Positions 1-10,393 of a DNA stretch of 64,000 nt are shown here, piece by piece. The notes beneath the pieces are model-generated. The model was not told the DNA's origin, made no database searches, and saw nothing but the letters and a program-made list of their open reading frames with translations. Source of the stretch: Pseudopyrenochaeta lycopersici (taxonomy: Eukaryota > Ascomycota > Dothideomycetes > Pleosporales > Pseudopyrenochaetaceae); assembly GCA_003313425.1 (NCBI GenBank), contig NHZP01000055.1, forward strand, positions 186,001 to 250,000, in the 5' to 3' direction. Made by a program: the position numbers and the translations under genes. The stretch's first letter is position 1; each line of letters opens with the position of its first letter.

Positions 1-87
1 ATCAGGATTATCTTAATCGTTGGACTAGTCCAATACTAGTATAACAGCCTTGGCATTGTTTCGACCCCGAAAATCTCTACGTCTCCG

Positions 88-296
88 TGTCAGATACAAG
101 GAGAAGCTTAGATGTACTGCATAGGAAAGAGCTATCAATAGTAGGACCGATAACTACTACGATCTGCGGAAGCTCCGGAAGCAGAGGAGATATAGGAGAA
201 AGCGGGGGACAGAACACGAACAAGAGAATTATCATTTTTGACACTTCATCTCGATTATCAATTTCTGCTAAGCGCATTTCAGCATTCTATCTGACA
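88..296 (+). repeat. Solo copia LTR with CTCCG target duplication
   Basis: A 209-bp block begins TGTCAGATAC and ends CTGACA. It is flanked on both sides by the 5-bp direct repeat CTCCG (83-87 and 297-301), the expected signature of an LTR retrotransposon reduced by LTR-LTR recombination. Its sequence is clearly related to the LTRs of the complete copia element at 28287-33531 and to the solo LTR at 48868-49060 (shared segments such as AGTAGGACCGATAACTA and CTCCGGAAGCAGAGGAG). It sits in the 5' untranslated part of the hAT element and could alter its expression. Confidence 0.88.
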
Positions 297-359
297 CTCC
301 GTCCTGAACATTCCACATGTTCGTGTATCTCTCAAGATCGATATCGAATAACCCTTATT

Positions 360-2606
360 ATGGACTCGGAGTCTAGCACGTCTCAATTATCGTCATCGCA
401 GCCAGGATACCCGCCTTCTACTTCGAACGCAGCGACTGCACGACTCGAGAAATTCGAAACCGTTTTTAGGAGCACATATCCGGACCCATCCGCACATGCC
501 GTATATCGCCCTGCATACACAAACGCCGAACTCAGACTGCGCAGAACAAGCGGGGCCGTGCTCTATGTCTGTCTATCTCCAGGCTGCAAATGGAGCAACG
601 GTGGTAGGGGCAACTGCGTCAAACATGCTAGACTCCATGGCACCACCATCGTGAACCCGAAACGGCTTCCATCACGCAGAATCGCATCCACGGCCTCATC
701 CACAGCCTCAACGCCCAACATTCTTGGATATATGGTGCCCCGGGGCGAAGAAGCCACTCTCAGAAGGGCGTTTAATCATCAACGCTATATCGAGGCGCTA
801 ATATCGCTCTTTACGGTTCATCGATTACCTTTTTCGGCGATTGAATATGGTGCTATTAAGGAGTTTGCTCTCGCATGTAATCCGAACATCGAAGACATGC
901 TGCTTAGCAATCGCCCTATGCTTATGCGGCATTTGAAAGCTAATTATTCGCTCTATAGTGATCAATTGAAGGAGTCCCTGCAAACAACAATGTCTATGAT
1001 TCATTTTAGCACTGATCTCTGGACGTCGCCACACAAATATTCAATGCTCGCTATTTGCGTACAATGGCTCGATGCTGACTACAACCTTCGAAAAGCTCTT
1101 CTCGGACTCGCGGAGTGCCGGCATTCTCATAGTGGTTCTACGCAGGCTGCAATAATCATGGAATACTTCGAGACGTACAGAATTACCCATCGCCTCGGCT
1201 ACCATACTGCGGACAATGCCACTTCGAACGACACCTGTTTACGGGCAGTATCTGCAACGCTAAGGGACGAACATAATGTCACATTTGACGCCGTACATCG
1301 CCGAGTCCGCTGCATAGGACATATTATCAACCTGTCCCTTCAAGCCTTCCTTCTCGCACGTTCAAAAGAAGCTCTTGCGGCAGCCATCGCAGCTGCCGAG
1401 TCCGTCGCCGATAACAAGGATATTGAGAGACTGTCAGCACAATTAACAGCGCCGTCGGCGTCCTCTCAAAGAGGTGACACTAGATCACAGCGAACTACCA
1501 CGGACACAGCCAGCGGCGATAAATGCAGCGGGTGGGAAGGTATTGCACCGCTCAGAAAGCTTCACACCATTGCTGTATGGTTGGGTCTCTCCTCACTTCA
1601 TTCTGATATGTGGAGAGATGCCGTGGGTCTTGAACTAGGCACGGATAATACCACACGCTGGTCGTCGTGGTACAAAGTCATAAACAACGCCATCAAGAAG
1701 AAGGCACAGATCAACCGCTTCTTTACTCAATATGACCACGATCTTGGCGAAAATACGCTAGATACCTCGGATTGGGTGTTATTGGAGAGAGCCCAGATAT
1801 TTCTCCAAGTCTTTGACGAAGCCACTCGGGATGCCGAAAGGGACCATGCATCTGTTGCAGATGTGCTTCAGCTAATGGATGCGATTCTGCAGCACTACGA
1901 AGACACAAAGTTGAAACACTCACCAGATGGCCCCGAGCCTGACCCTTGTATGCTACATGCCATTGACATGGGCTGGTTTGTTCTTGATAAATACTATGCC
2001 TTAACGGACGAAGCACCTGTATATACTGCCGCTCTTCTCCTCGATCCCTCGAGACGACTGGCCTACCTCGAAGAGAACTGGCCAACTGAGTGGCACGTCG
2101 CTGCAATCGGCAGAGCACAGCAGGTATGGGAGAGGGAGTACAAGGACTTCGTCCTTCCGGAGGAGGTCTCTATTTCTGCCGCTCCTGCTGTTGTACAGTC
2201 CGCGGTGACACCACTTGAGCGGTTAAAGCAACGCACACAGCCGAAAACCACCGTATCCACGGATAGAGATACATTCGATGCTTTTATTAGAGAGGATCCA
2301 GTTGACCTTCATGGCAGTACAGCACTAGAATGGTCGTGTCAACCGGAGCGAAGACGGCGATATCCACGACTTCACCGCATGGCTGTGGATATACTTTCGA
2401 TCCCACCGGAATCCGCAGAGCCAGAGCGTACGTTCTCAGGTGCTCGACGAACCACACGTTGGGATAGATCGAGACTGACTTGTGATAACATTGAGCTCAT
2501 TGAATGCATCGGCAACTGGCTGCGCAACCGCCATATTAGGACTGGGGGTGTGGTTTTGCATGAGGATGCGGTTGATAATATGGATATTGATGCAGCAGTA
2601 GTGTAG
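360..2606 (+). CDS. hAT transposase, intact
   Basis: Predicted 748-residue transposase that would cut and reinsert the surrounding hAT element. The ATG at 360 is chosen because upstream in-frame sequence is mostly LTR. A BED-like zinc motif lies near residues 55-85 (CLSPGC...H...H). The hAT core has a first catalytic Asp in HFSTDLWTS, a second in TADNATSND, and RCIGHIINL, a sequence typical of the family. The C-terminal dimerisation region includes the catalytic Glu in SAEPERTFSG followed by WDRSRLTCDNIELI. No stop or frameshift is seen and no intron is needed, unlike the related copies near 56-64 kb. It is related to the interrupted copy at 56015-62084 (both have GWF(V/I)LDKYYAL). Function from family knowledge; activity not demonstrated. 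Confidence 0.88.
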   Translation: MDSESSTSQLSSSQPGYPPSTSNAATARLEKFETVFRSTYPDPSAHAVYRPAYTNAELRLRRTSGAVLYVCLSPGCKWSNGGRGNCVKHARLHGTTIVNPKRLPSRRIASTASSTASTPNILGYMVPRGEEATLRRAFNHQRYIEALISLFTVHRLPFSAIEYGAIKEFALACNPNIEDMLLSNRPMLMRHLKANYSLYSDQLKESLQTTMSMIHFSTDLWTSPHKYSMLAICVQWLDADYNLRKALLGLAECRHSHSGSTQAAIIMEYFETYRITHRLGYHTADNATSNDTCLRAVSATLRDEHNVTFDAVHRRVRCIGHIINLSLQAFLLARSKEALAAAIAAAESVADNKDIERLSAQLTAPSASSQRGDTRSQRTTTDTASGDKCSGWEGIAPLRKLHTIAVWLGLSSLHSDMWRDAVGLELGTDNTTRWSSWYKVINNAIKKKAQINRFFTQYDHDLGENTLDTSDWVLLERAQIFLQVFDEATRDAERDHASVADVLQLMDAILQHYEDTKLKHSPDGPEPDPCMLHAIDMGWFVLDKYYALTDEAPVYTAALLLDPSRRLAYLEENWPTEWHVAAIGRAQQVWEREYKDFVLPEEVSISAAPAVVQSAVTPLERLKQRTQPKTTVSTDRDTFDAFIREDPVDLHGSTALEWSCQPERRRRYPRLHRMAVDILSIPPESAEPERTFSGARRTTRWDRSRLTCDNIELIECIGNWLRNRHIRTGGVVLHEDAVDNMDIDAAVV

Positions 2607-2726
2607 AGGTTAATCGATTTAATCGCGATTTGTACGGCGATTTGTCTCCTGTAGCTGGACACTAGAAAATGCCAAGGATATCAGGATATCAGAAATGATA
2701 TACTAGTATACTAGCATAAGGATTTC

Positions 2727-2780
2727 GGTAATACTAGTATATCAGGATAAGCATTTTGGAACTGATATACTAGTATTACC
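2727..2780. repeat. Perfect 19-bp inverted repeat
   Basis: GGTAATACTAGTATATCAG at 2727-2745 is the exact reverse complement of 2762-2780, with a 16-nt spacer. It lies between the hAT end and the deaminase-like gene and overlaps that gene's last codons on the minus strand. It could be a transposon terminus or a 3' hairpin. Confidence 0.75.
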
Positions 2781-4796
2781 ATGTCTGCGTGTAGCAATAT
2801 ATACACTCCTGTTATCGTCCAGCTCTCGCAACATCTCCGTGTCCAGCGCTTCAGCATCGATGATAAACGCTGCCTTGCTTTTTCGCACCTCGTTTGCGTC
2901 GTTGTGATTGAGATAGTCCACGCGGTACTGGAATTCTTGCTGGTTGCTTGAGGATGGAGCTTCAATGAATATTTCGAGCCGTTTGGGAGTACGGGTTGAG
3001 AGGGACTGTAGATCATGTGGGTCTGGGGTGGCATCGTTGTCTTTTGGGGAAGGTTGGCGTGATGCGGTGTTGATTTTAGGGGAAGGTGGTTGTGATGGAG
3101 TATGGGGTGGGGGCTGAGGAGGTGGATTTGTTTTGTTGTAAGTCCTCTCTGCTTCTTCCTGAGTCTTCTCCGCTTCCGTTGTAGGATTGCTGGTCGAGGT
3201 AGTGTTTGACAATGGAGAAGAGCTTGGGACCAATATGGTTAAGCTTGCCGAAGCGTGTTGAACATGCTCCCCTACCCCATATCCCCTTTCTTCGGTGTGC
3301 TCTGTGGTTCCCACTAACGATGGCAAGGCACGTAGCGTTGACGCAGAATGTGGCAAAGTCAGTAACGTGCTTTCATTCGGGTCAGGGTAATTCGATTTTC
3401 GGCCTCTTGTCAGAAGCATGCTGAGACTTGTGCGGATGCGATCTTCCAACATTGCATTAAACTGGTTCTCGAGGACAACGAATTCAGGTATCGGGGGAAG
3501 TCGCCAGCCCGGATAGAGTCGCCCATGGTTTCGTGGCATGTGCATCTTGCCATGGAGCTGGATGAAGGCGTTGCAGAGGAAGCATGCGTCCTTACTTGAG
3601 CAGACCACTCTTGGTGGTAAAGTCGTGAAGTTCATGTCACAGTAAGCGAGGAGCTGGATTTCGGCATGTATCTTAGAGTCCATGAGTGTCTTTTGGGTTA
3701 GGCTCCTAAACCGACTCTCGGCGTCTTCGCAGGTTAATCCCAGCAAACGGCATATGTGGCTAAGGTCCTCCTTCCGACCAACCTGGCGGATTCTGGCAAT
3801 TGTAGTTGCAAATTTTGGAGCATAGTGTGTCGCTGAAGCCCGTTGGAAGTACTTCAACGGCAGGTCCACAAGAACAATGCTCATTCGTCTTACGAGATCC
3901 CATTTCCTTGCCGTACGTACTAGAAATCGAGCAGCCTCCCGGTATCTGGCAACCTTGCTGACTATGTTATACAGATTACTCCTGGAGCTGGGACCCATAA
4001 CTCGATTTGGAATAGAATTAAGAAGGGTTTGGATATCCCCGATCTGTTTTAGCTGATACACCGTGTCCACCAATTCTTGAAGTCTGTTTGTTGTTTGATG
4101 CCCAGCCCACGCATCGACTCGTTTTATTACCTCCTTGGCTTTCGCTGTAAAAGACATTGAAAGTGGAACTAAATGTTTTTGACAACATTGTTTGAGGGAA
4201 TCCAGAGTCATTTGGAGGACTTCTTTAAGGGGCTGCCTGAGTATCTTTCGAGTATTTGCGACAAACCGTAGACGGCTGAGGATACGATGCGAACACATCG
4301 ATACTATCGCGGTGAAGACTTCGTTTTCGATTCCTGGCGCGATGCGTTCTTACCAGAATGCTCAGTAAGGACAGCTAATAAGAGACAGACACCCACCGTC
4401 CGATGCCTTCGATAGGTGTTCAAAGATGCGCGTGAAGTCCTTGCCCAGTTCTTGTATCATCTGGCCACCATCATTGCCCGTGCGCCTGTTCACCGCAAGC
4501 AAGATTTCCAAAGATGATGACTGCGGATTCTCCTTGAGACACAATGCAGGAACATGATTCGGATCATTCTTGGTGTTCGAGAGGAAGGCAAGTGTGCTGA
4601 CCAAACTCCTCTCAACGCTAAACGACAGCGTATAGCCTTCCTGGCGAAATGGAACATTGCCAAGAGAGTTGGCAGCGGGGAGGTTGGGAACAGTATGCAG
4701 AATGTGGAGGAGGGACACATCCTCGGCGCAGGCAATCGTAGGAGGTAGAAACGTCACTAGAGTCATCGCCCACGCCGCAATGAATCCATCAACCAA
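2742..4796 (-). CDS. OTT_1508-like deaminase-domain protein, at least two exons
   Basis: Minus-strand gene with exons about 4397-4796 and 2742-4348. The 48-nt intron (4349-4396) has a GTGGGT donor and a TAAG acceptor, and joins the two open frames without a stop. The deaminase-fold signature is at about two fifths of the second exon: HAEIQLLAY, then CSSKDACFLCNAFI, matching the H-A-E and C-x(n)-C zinc-binding motifs of the fungal OTT_1508-like deaminase family. The C-terminal third is Pro/Ser/Thr-rich and low complexity. The true start is unclear: the first ATG in the upper exon is at 4766, and a further 5' exon is likely because an open, protein-like stretch continues upstream. The last residues are encoded by the inverted repeat at 2727-2780, so the original C-terminus may have been altered. 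The substrate (nucleotide or nucleic acid base) is unknown. Confidence 0.7.
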
Positions 4797-5016
4797 GAGA
4801 GGCCGGCATATATGGTCTCACACATAACAGGGCGTGAGAGGACGCTGCCAAGCTGTGCGGGGTTCGTGTCTTGAGTGGGATAGCCTCCTCCTTCCCCAGC
4901 CAATGATTGACGGCGCGATAGGTGTGAAAAGAAACCAAACAAGCCACAGCAGCAATTAGTCGTGAAATATCAGTATTGCTCCTTGTTACAATTTAATCTT
5001 AGTTCAGTTCGGTATA
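4797..5016. other. Short intergenic or possible 5' exon
   Basis: On the minus strand, 4830-4910 can be read as an uninterrupted protein-like stretch (…WLGKEEAIPLKTR…) that may be an upstream exon of the deaminase gene, but no splice pair that keeps frame was found. The rest shows nothing recognisable. Confidence 0.3.
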
Positions 5017-5095
5017 ACGTGTTTCACAACCGAGCCGTCCACCCAACCGAACCGTCCACTAAGCCCCACCAAACCGCCTGCGCGTCGACCAACCC
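5017..5095 (+). repeat. Terminal fragment of a pogo-type transposon
   Basis: The sequence after a TA dinucleotide (5015-5016) starts ACGTGTTTCACAACCGAGCC, resembling the ends of the pogo elements at 9010 (ACGTGTTCCACC) and 54592 (ACGTGTTCCACAAGCGAGCC). Tandem AACCGAACCGTCCAC-like units follow. No transposase is present, so it is a fragment. It abuts the broken end of the HET relic. Confidence 0.5.
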
Positions 5096-5415
5096 CGAGT
5101 GAACCATCTGCTCGCCCGAAAGGCTGCGGCCTAGGGGTACTCAACAAGCCCAGTGTCTGCTTTTCGCTTACCGTACGGGACACCGGACAGATATGCATAG
5201 CATCTGGCCGCGTTCTGGTACCAGCGGAACATCGAGGATATAGCCTCTCGGAGTTCGACCTGATCCGCTTTGTTGATGCAGCAGGAATCCACCCAGAAAT
5301 ACTCCAGCCCATCGCGCTTCGCCCGCTGTGCGCAGAACCATATCTTGGTGTAGCCTGCCTTGTTCTTGCTGCTGCCCTTGATCAATTCAACAGGAGTTTG
5401 AAGTTGAAGAATAAG
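5085..5415 (-). pseudogene. HET-domain gene fragment
   Basis: The minus-strand translation contains the HET signature EYFWVDSCCINK followed by SSMFRWYQNAARCYAYLSGVP and, after an in-frame TAG, RWFTRGW. This matches the central HET domain of the complete gene at 20699-23143. The N-terminus and everything after TRGW are missing. The TAG falls where a CAG codon would fit, as expected from C-to-T damage. The downstream side is replaced by the pogo-type end at 5017. It is not functional as seen. Confidence 0.8.
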
Positions 5416-5798
5416 CTTTAATGGTACTTACCAGTCCAACACTGTGCACTTCCAAAGCTGGTTGTGAAAAATGGGCGATCATTGGAATATCAGACTCAGG
5501 CTATAACTTAATGAACGAATCCCGACATTATCTAGCTCTGTCAGATGCGAGTCAATTTATTTCCCTACTGCTATATACGCTCATCGCTTCCTACCCTCTA
5601 TTTATCCGGGCGCGCAAGTGATACGTCATAGATGAGTACGGAACTGTGCTGACATACAGTCTCATCAGACCGTGGTGAAGGTGACAGAAACAGGCCCCAT
5701 TTATGGTGATTTTCCTTGCTGTGTGGTACCCTACCCTAGTTTCACTATCATCCAATAATGCAAACCGCTCTGACAAGTCGCTATTAGACGAATCTAGT
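5416..5798. other. No recognisable gene
   Basis: Short overlapping frames on both strands lack any domain or composition signal that I can support. No repeat structure was seen. Confidence 0.4.
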
Positions 5799-6266
5799 CT
5801 ATCGGTATCGGATCCACACACTGTCAGCCTCTGAGCAGACACTGTCAGTACATTCCAACGCAGCATTGTCGAGGTCTTTGGAGGCGTCGGATGCGTCGGA
5901 ATCGTCGATGTATTCACTGTCGTCTGTTTGAACACCCAACAGATCAAATTGATACTCAGAATCAGCTTCTGGATTCCCGGTTGCCTCGTACTCATCAGTC
6001 GAAGTGCCTGCTAGATCATATCCAGCACTTTCATAAGCGAGGTCGAGTTCAGAGATTTCGCTTTCCGAGAAATTCTCCCCCACGTATTTCTGCGCTGATG
6101 TGCTTTTCGTGTTCCTGAGGTCGTAAGACAGGGTCAGAAAATTGGAGTGTCTGTTTAGATAACCTCTCAAGACGCAGTGCGTGATAGGAAATATATACCC
6201 TTTGACCTTCGAGGGCCGAGATGGGCACTTTCCTTGGATCATGCATCTCTTCGATCTAAAATACAT
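5799..6266 (-). CDS. Hypothetical acidic protein
   Basis: A 155-residue frame with an ATG at 6266. The C-terminal half is strongly acidic (many Asp, Glu and Ser, e.g. DDSEYIDDSDASDASKD), a composition unusual for random sequence. I recognise no domain. It may be a fragment of a larger gene or a chance frame. Confidence 0.25.
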   Translation of the reverse strand: MYFRSKRCMIQGKCPSRPSKVKGYIFPITHCVLRGYLNRHSNFLTLSYDLRNTKSTSAQKYVGENFSESEISELDLAYESAGYDLAGTSTDEYEATGNPEADSEYQFDLLGVQTDDSEYIDDSDASDASKDLDNAALECTDSVCSEADSVWIRYR

Positions 6267-6697
6267 CTTAGGGAGCCAATACGGCGTATGCTGTTGAGCC
6301 TTTTCAAGGTTGTACCGTCCCAGAAATGCCTGTACTAATCACAAGGCGCCGCCTTGTTTCTCCCAGAAACTGACCTTCCGTGCCCTTTTGCACGACTGGG
6401 TTTCAAATAGGGTCTATTCGCTGCACCGTATGAACAGAACCTGACTAGTGTGTAAAAATAGATTCAACCAAATTTTCTCAACCTCCAGCTGTTATTTACA
6501 TGCTTATACATAGAATAAGACCGCATCAGGCATCCTGAGCGCCACTTTTGGCTCCACGCGCGCAAGTACAAAGCAGAGGCGCTTTACTATAGGAAGGAAG
6601 CACACCACTCAAAAATGAAGGAAACTTCCCATGAAAGGCATATGCAGGTAGGAGAAAGAGATATTGCTCGTTCACAGGCTTACGTAGTTAGGAAGTA
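6267..6697. other. No recognisable gene
   Basis: No protein similarity, RNA gene or repeat could be supported in this stretch. Confidence 0.4.
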
Positions 6698-7511
6698 TTG
6701 CGCACGCCATGCGCCAAGGACTCAACATGGCGCAAGGGCATTGTGAGGCGCTTACTCTATATACAGCGTACACAAAGCTTAAAGCCAAAAACACTTCATC
6801 TCATGGTCCACCTCCTGGACCGTATACTCGCAAGGCACTGCCTTAAACCCGACAATGACAGCATAATGTGGGTAATAACTAATATTGCTAAAATTGCTAG
6901 TGACCACAAGGAAGACGCCCGCTTCAGGTTGGAGCAGATATAGCATGGCTGCAAGGACGACTTCAGGAGACAAGAGCAGGAGATCCTTGAAAGTTTGAAC
7001 TAACTACCAGCTGAATTGGCCCGGCCCTCTCGTGTTCTTAAATAACTATTTCGAGAGCACTATATGTTCAAAGAGCGATATATCGACCCTTACGGCACTC
7101 GCCACTTTTATCTTGGAAATGTCACTCTTCAATGAGAGTCTAGTGCCGCAGCTCCCCAGTGTCACAGCTGCGGCAGCCTATTGTATGGCGGTGTCAATAC
7201 TCGAAGGAGCACCATGGGTTCGTTCTTACCACATTCTGAAAGCGAGATTGGGCTGACCAAACAAGACACTAGAGATGGAACGAGTTTCGCAACATTCGTT
7301 CGACGAAATCTACCCAGCCATGCGCTCCATGTGCCAATTCCACAAGGAGAACAGTAAGTACTTCGTCACTCTAGATGAGAGCCACAACGATATTGCAAAC
7401 TTTGTGACTATCAAGATAGCGCGAGGTTTTACGATGTCTGTGGCCGTGACGCCCGTTACGGCGAAGTCGAAGGAGGGTATCATGGAACAGTTGACGCTCA
7501 AGTGTCTCTGA
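6698..7511 (+). pseudogene. Decayed cyclin-like gene
   Basis: Three pieces in different frames resemble consecutive parts of a B-type cyclin box. Around 6790-6940 LHLMVHLLDRILARHCL resembles the helix that usually reads NLLDRFLS, followed by a degraded KIASDHKEDA where cyclins have AAKYEE. Around 7032-7250 comes TLATFILEMSLFNE-like sequence with QLPSVTAAAAYCMAVSIL, resembling the start of the cyclin C domain. Around 7275-7400 a piece with YPAMRSMCQFHKENSKY could be the later helices. The pieces are separated by stops and frameshifts. It is a plausible but weak call made by eye. Confidence 0.4.
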
Positions 7512-7674
7512 TACAAGAGATTCAAGTGTCCTCAAGTAAGCAGAACATGAAAGATCTCCCTTGTGGTAGCATGCTCACCTTTTGTTTCCGAGGATGGGGA
7601 CCTTGTGTTCCCACGATCTATTCGAAACCAGGTAACTAAGTTAAGTAAGTTGATTAATTTACTATAATTACTCA

Positions 7675-8187
7675 ACAACCGAGACCGCTGCCGCAACTGC
7701 CGCCGAAGCCCTCCCCCCTAACGATAGCGATATCTCCTCTGATGATGAGCGATATACGGATAATTACGATGGGATTCAGTGGGAAGCGATTAAGCAATAT
7801 ATTAAGCCTCTCCGAACGCAGAAGAGGCAACCGAGCTGGATCTACAAGTACGGATACCGTGTGGCTTCGCTGAAGAATCCAAAACGGACATTTTTCGTCT
7901 GTAGACATTGCCATCTTAAGAAGTCCACTCACAATCATATCTTTGATGTTACATCATCTGTTGCAGCTGCCGCACGCCATCTAGGGATGAACAGACCTGG
8001 CCATAGATTGTGTAAGGACGGAAAAGTTACTGTCCAGATGGAGTCCAGTCAACAACACAAACTGATGAGGGCGACCTTCCTCAGGCAGAAGAGGATATTT
8101 TGCCTCAGCGATGGTCATGTTGTCGTACACTGCTCTGATTGGAGGGTTTTTAACGAAAGTACTGGTCTGCGTGGTGATCGCGCATAA
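7675..8187 (+). pseudogene. hAT transposase N-terminal fragment (BED-type finger)
   Basis: An open frame from about 7681 has an acidic N-terminus, then WIYKYGYRVASL and VCRHCHLKKSTHNHIFD followed by AAAARHLG. This is the arrangement of the BED-type zinc finger at the start of many fungal hAT transposases. The reading ends at 8187 without any catalytic region. No terminal repeats or target duplication were identified, so it is a truncated relic. Confidence 0.55.
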
Positions 8188-9007
8188 ATCAGCTCCTAGA
8201 TCAGCCCTCACGGTTAACTATAGCTCCTAAGTGTTTCTATTGGGTCCCTAGACGCATACGAAAGCAGCGCATGGGTTGCGATAGATGTAAATGATGGCGG
8301 TGGCTCTGTGTTGGGGGAGGTTCGTTATTGCTATGGAGAAGGTCTCCTCGCGGATCGGAAGGGCAAGCGACTATGCGAATGTAATTTTTGTATAGATGCA
8401 CGTCGATAGGTTCAGGGGTTATCTGGGTATGTAGTTATAATACTGCGACCTACCGCATTCGTAAGCCTACTCTAAGCAGGCGTCACAGTATTATTACAAC
8501 ACGTCTAGGAGAAATAATAAGGTCCCTAGCTCGGATTATGCGCTCCTTCACTCGATATATATGATACGAAAACTTAGAGACAGTGTAGAAAGATCTTACT
8601 AAATCCGAGGCTGCCCGAGGAGAGGCAGGCGAATAGTCTTATAGCGGATTAAGGTATTGTAGGCTAAGTAGAGGGTATTTCTTGAAGATATAAAGCAGAA
8701 ATAGAGATTTAGGTGTGTAGTCTTTATTCCGAAAGTCTAGAAGGCACCTGATGGGCGCGAGGTTTATTGTGGTAGAAAGTAGCAGAGGGGTTCCGGCACG
8801 CAGGGATTTCCGGCACGCAGGGATGGACGTTACCGCTGTTTCTGACCCAAATACCACCGTTTTATTAGTGGGCTTCGCGCCCCCCACAGATGCTTTTCGT
8901 CCGATCGCTGTAGGTTACTTTGAATGAAAGCCCCTGGGTTACCATGACGTGAAGAACCGACCCTTTTGCTTCATCGATTGATGCGAATGTCTGTCCGATA
9001 AATAGAG
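8188..9007. other. Repeat-derived intergenic sequence
   Basis: No gene. A direct repeat TTCCGGCACGCAGGGA occurs twice near 8791-8830. From about 8838, CTGACCCAAATACCACCG followed by TTTTATTAGTGGGC is related, in reverse, to the sequence just left of the MULE (17360-17405) and to 23449-23465. So this is part of a dispersed repeat family bracketing the nested elements. Confidence 0.5.
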
Positions 9008-10219
9008 TAACGTGTTCCACCACCACGCGCACGTCCCTACGGCTCGCACGCGAACGCGATTTTCCATCCAATCTTCAACACGCGATAACTCCACCAAAAT
9101 GGCGAATATTCAGGCTGCAGTTGATGCCCTGAATTCCTTGAAGATAGGCGAATCTTTCCGTTATTCAGATTATGCAAAAGAATTTGGTTGCGATCGGTCA
9201 ACGCTGTCGAAGAGGCACAGAGGTGTACAGCAACCGCGTGAGCAGTATATCAAGAATGGCAGATTACTGAACACCACGCAAGAAAGAGAGCTTGTACAGT
9301 ATATCCATAAGCTTTGCGCACGAGGACTACCTCCTTCTAAGCCTATGATACAAAATTTCGCAGCCCAGATAGCTCAGAGACCTGTTGGCAAAAATTGGGC
9401 TGATCGCTTTGTCGAGCGTCACAACATTGAGCTCCTCTCACATTGGGCATCCGGCCTCGATCGCAACCGCTTCAAAGCTAACTCAGCCTTTAAGTACGCA
9501 CTCTACTTTGAGCTCCTCAAGCGAAAAATTGAAGAATATAAGATTGATGCGCGTCAAATGTACAATATGGATGAGAAAGGCTTCCTTATTGGCGTGCTAT
9601 CTAAGGTCAAGCGCGTCTTCTCAAGGACAACATACGAGGCAGGAAAATTGAAGCACATACTCCAGGATGGTAATCGTGAGTGGGTAACTACTATAGCTTG
9701 CATCTGTGCTGATGGTACTGCCCTCACGCCTGCTCTCATCTACCAAGCTCAATCAGGTCAGATCCAAGATACGTGGTTACAAGACTTTGAGCCTCAGCAT
9801 CATAAAGCCTTCTTTACCTCCTCACCAAATGGATGGACGAGCAACCAGCTAGGCCTAGCATGGCTCAAACAGGTGTTTGATCGCGAGACAAGAGTGAAGG
9901 CTAGGCAATCTTGGAGGCTGCTCATCCTTGACGGCCATGGATCTCATGTATCCATGGATTTTATAGACTACTGCGACAAGAACAAGATCCTCCTTGCTAT
10001 CTATCCTCCTCACTCAACCCACACGCTTCAGCCGCTTGACGTCTGCATGTTTGCGCCTCTCGCAGCTGCTTACTGTCATGAGCTATCTAGCTTCATGGAC
10101 CAGGCCCAGGGCATCAGCTCAATCACTAAGCGAGATTTCTTTCGACTCTTCTATCGAGCCTGGAGCTCATCTTTCACTGAGCAAGCTATCCTCAAAGCTT
10201 TTGAAGCTACAGGGCTCTC

Positions 10220-10232
10220 GCCTTTCAACCCT
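10220..10232 (+). repeat. LINE target-site duplication, left copy
   Basis: GCCTTTCAACCCT here is repeated exactly at 16315-16327 on the other side of the LINE. The 13-bp direct repeat fixes both LINE ends. Confidence 0.93.
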
Positions 10233-10393
10233 CACCAGTCAACCCACACACACACACACCAATCTTTTGATTTTTGGGCCACCCTCTCAGAGGCCCTAAA
10301 AATCCCAGCGACTGAACAAGCTCACTGCGCCGATTCTGGGAGTACCTCTAACGTCCACCTAGCCCCCCGCGCTGCCGCGCAAAGGAGCTTGTC

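Larger units (their letters stand above)
45..2678 (+). mobile_element. hAT-family DNA transposon (copy A)
   Basis: The element carries one long intact hAT transposase gene. Short inverted ends sharing CCTTGGCATT lie at 48-57 and, reversed, at 2669-2678; the left end reads CAGCCTTGG. A clean 8-bp target duplication is not visible, and both flanks are rich in the palindrome ATACTAGTAT, which may be the insertion context. A solo LTR (88-296) was later inserted between the left end and the start codon. Boundaries are therefore approximate; the transposase assignment is much firmer than the ends. Confidence 0.7.

Noticed and set aside
9012..9098. Upstream in-frame ATG as the pogo transposase start
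   Set aside because: It lies inside the 42-bp TIR; the ATG at 9099 outside the TIR is the conventional start.
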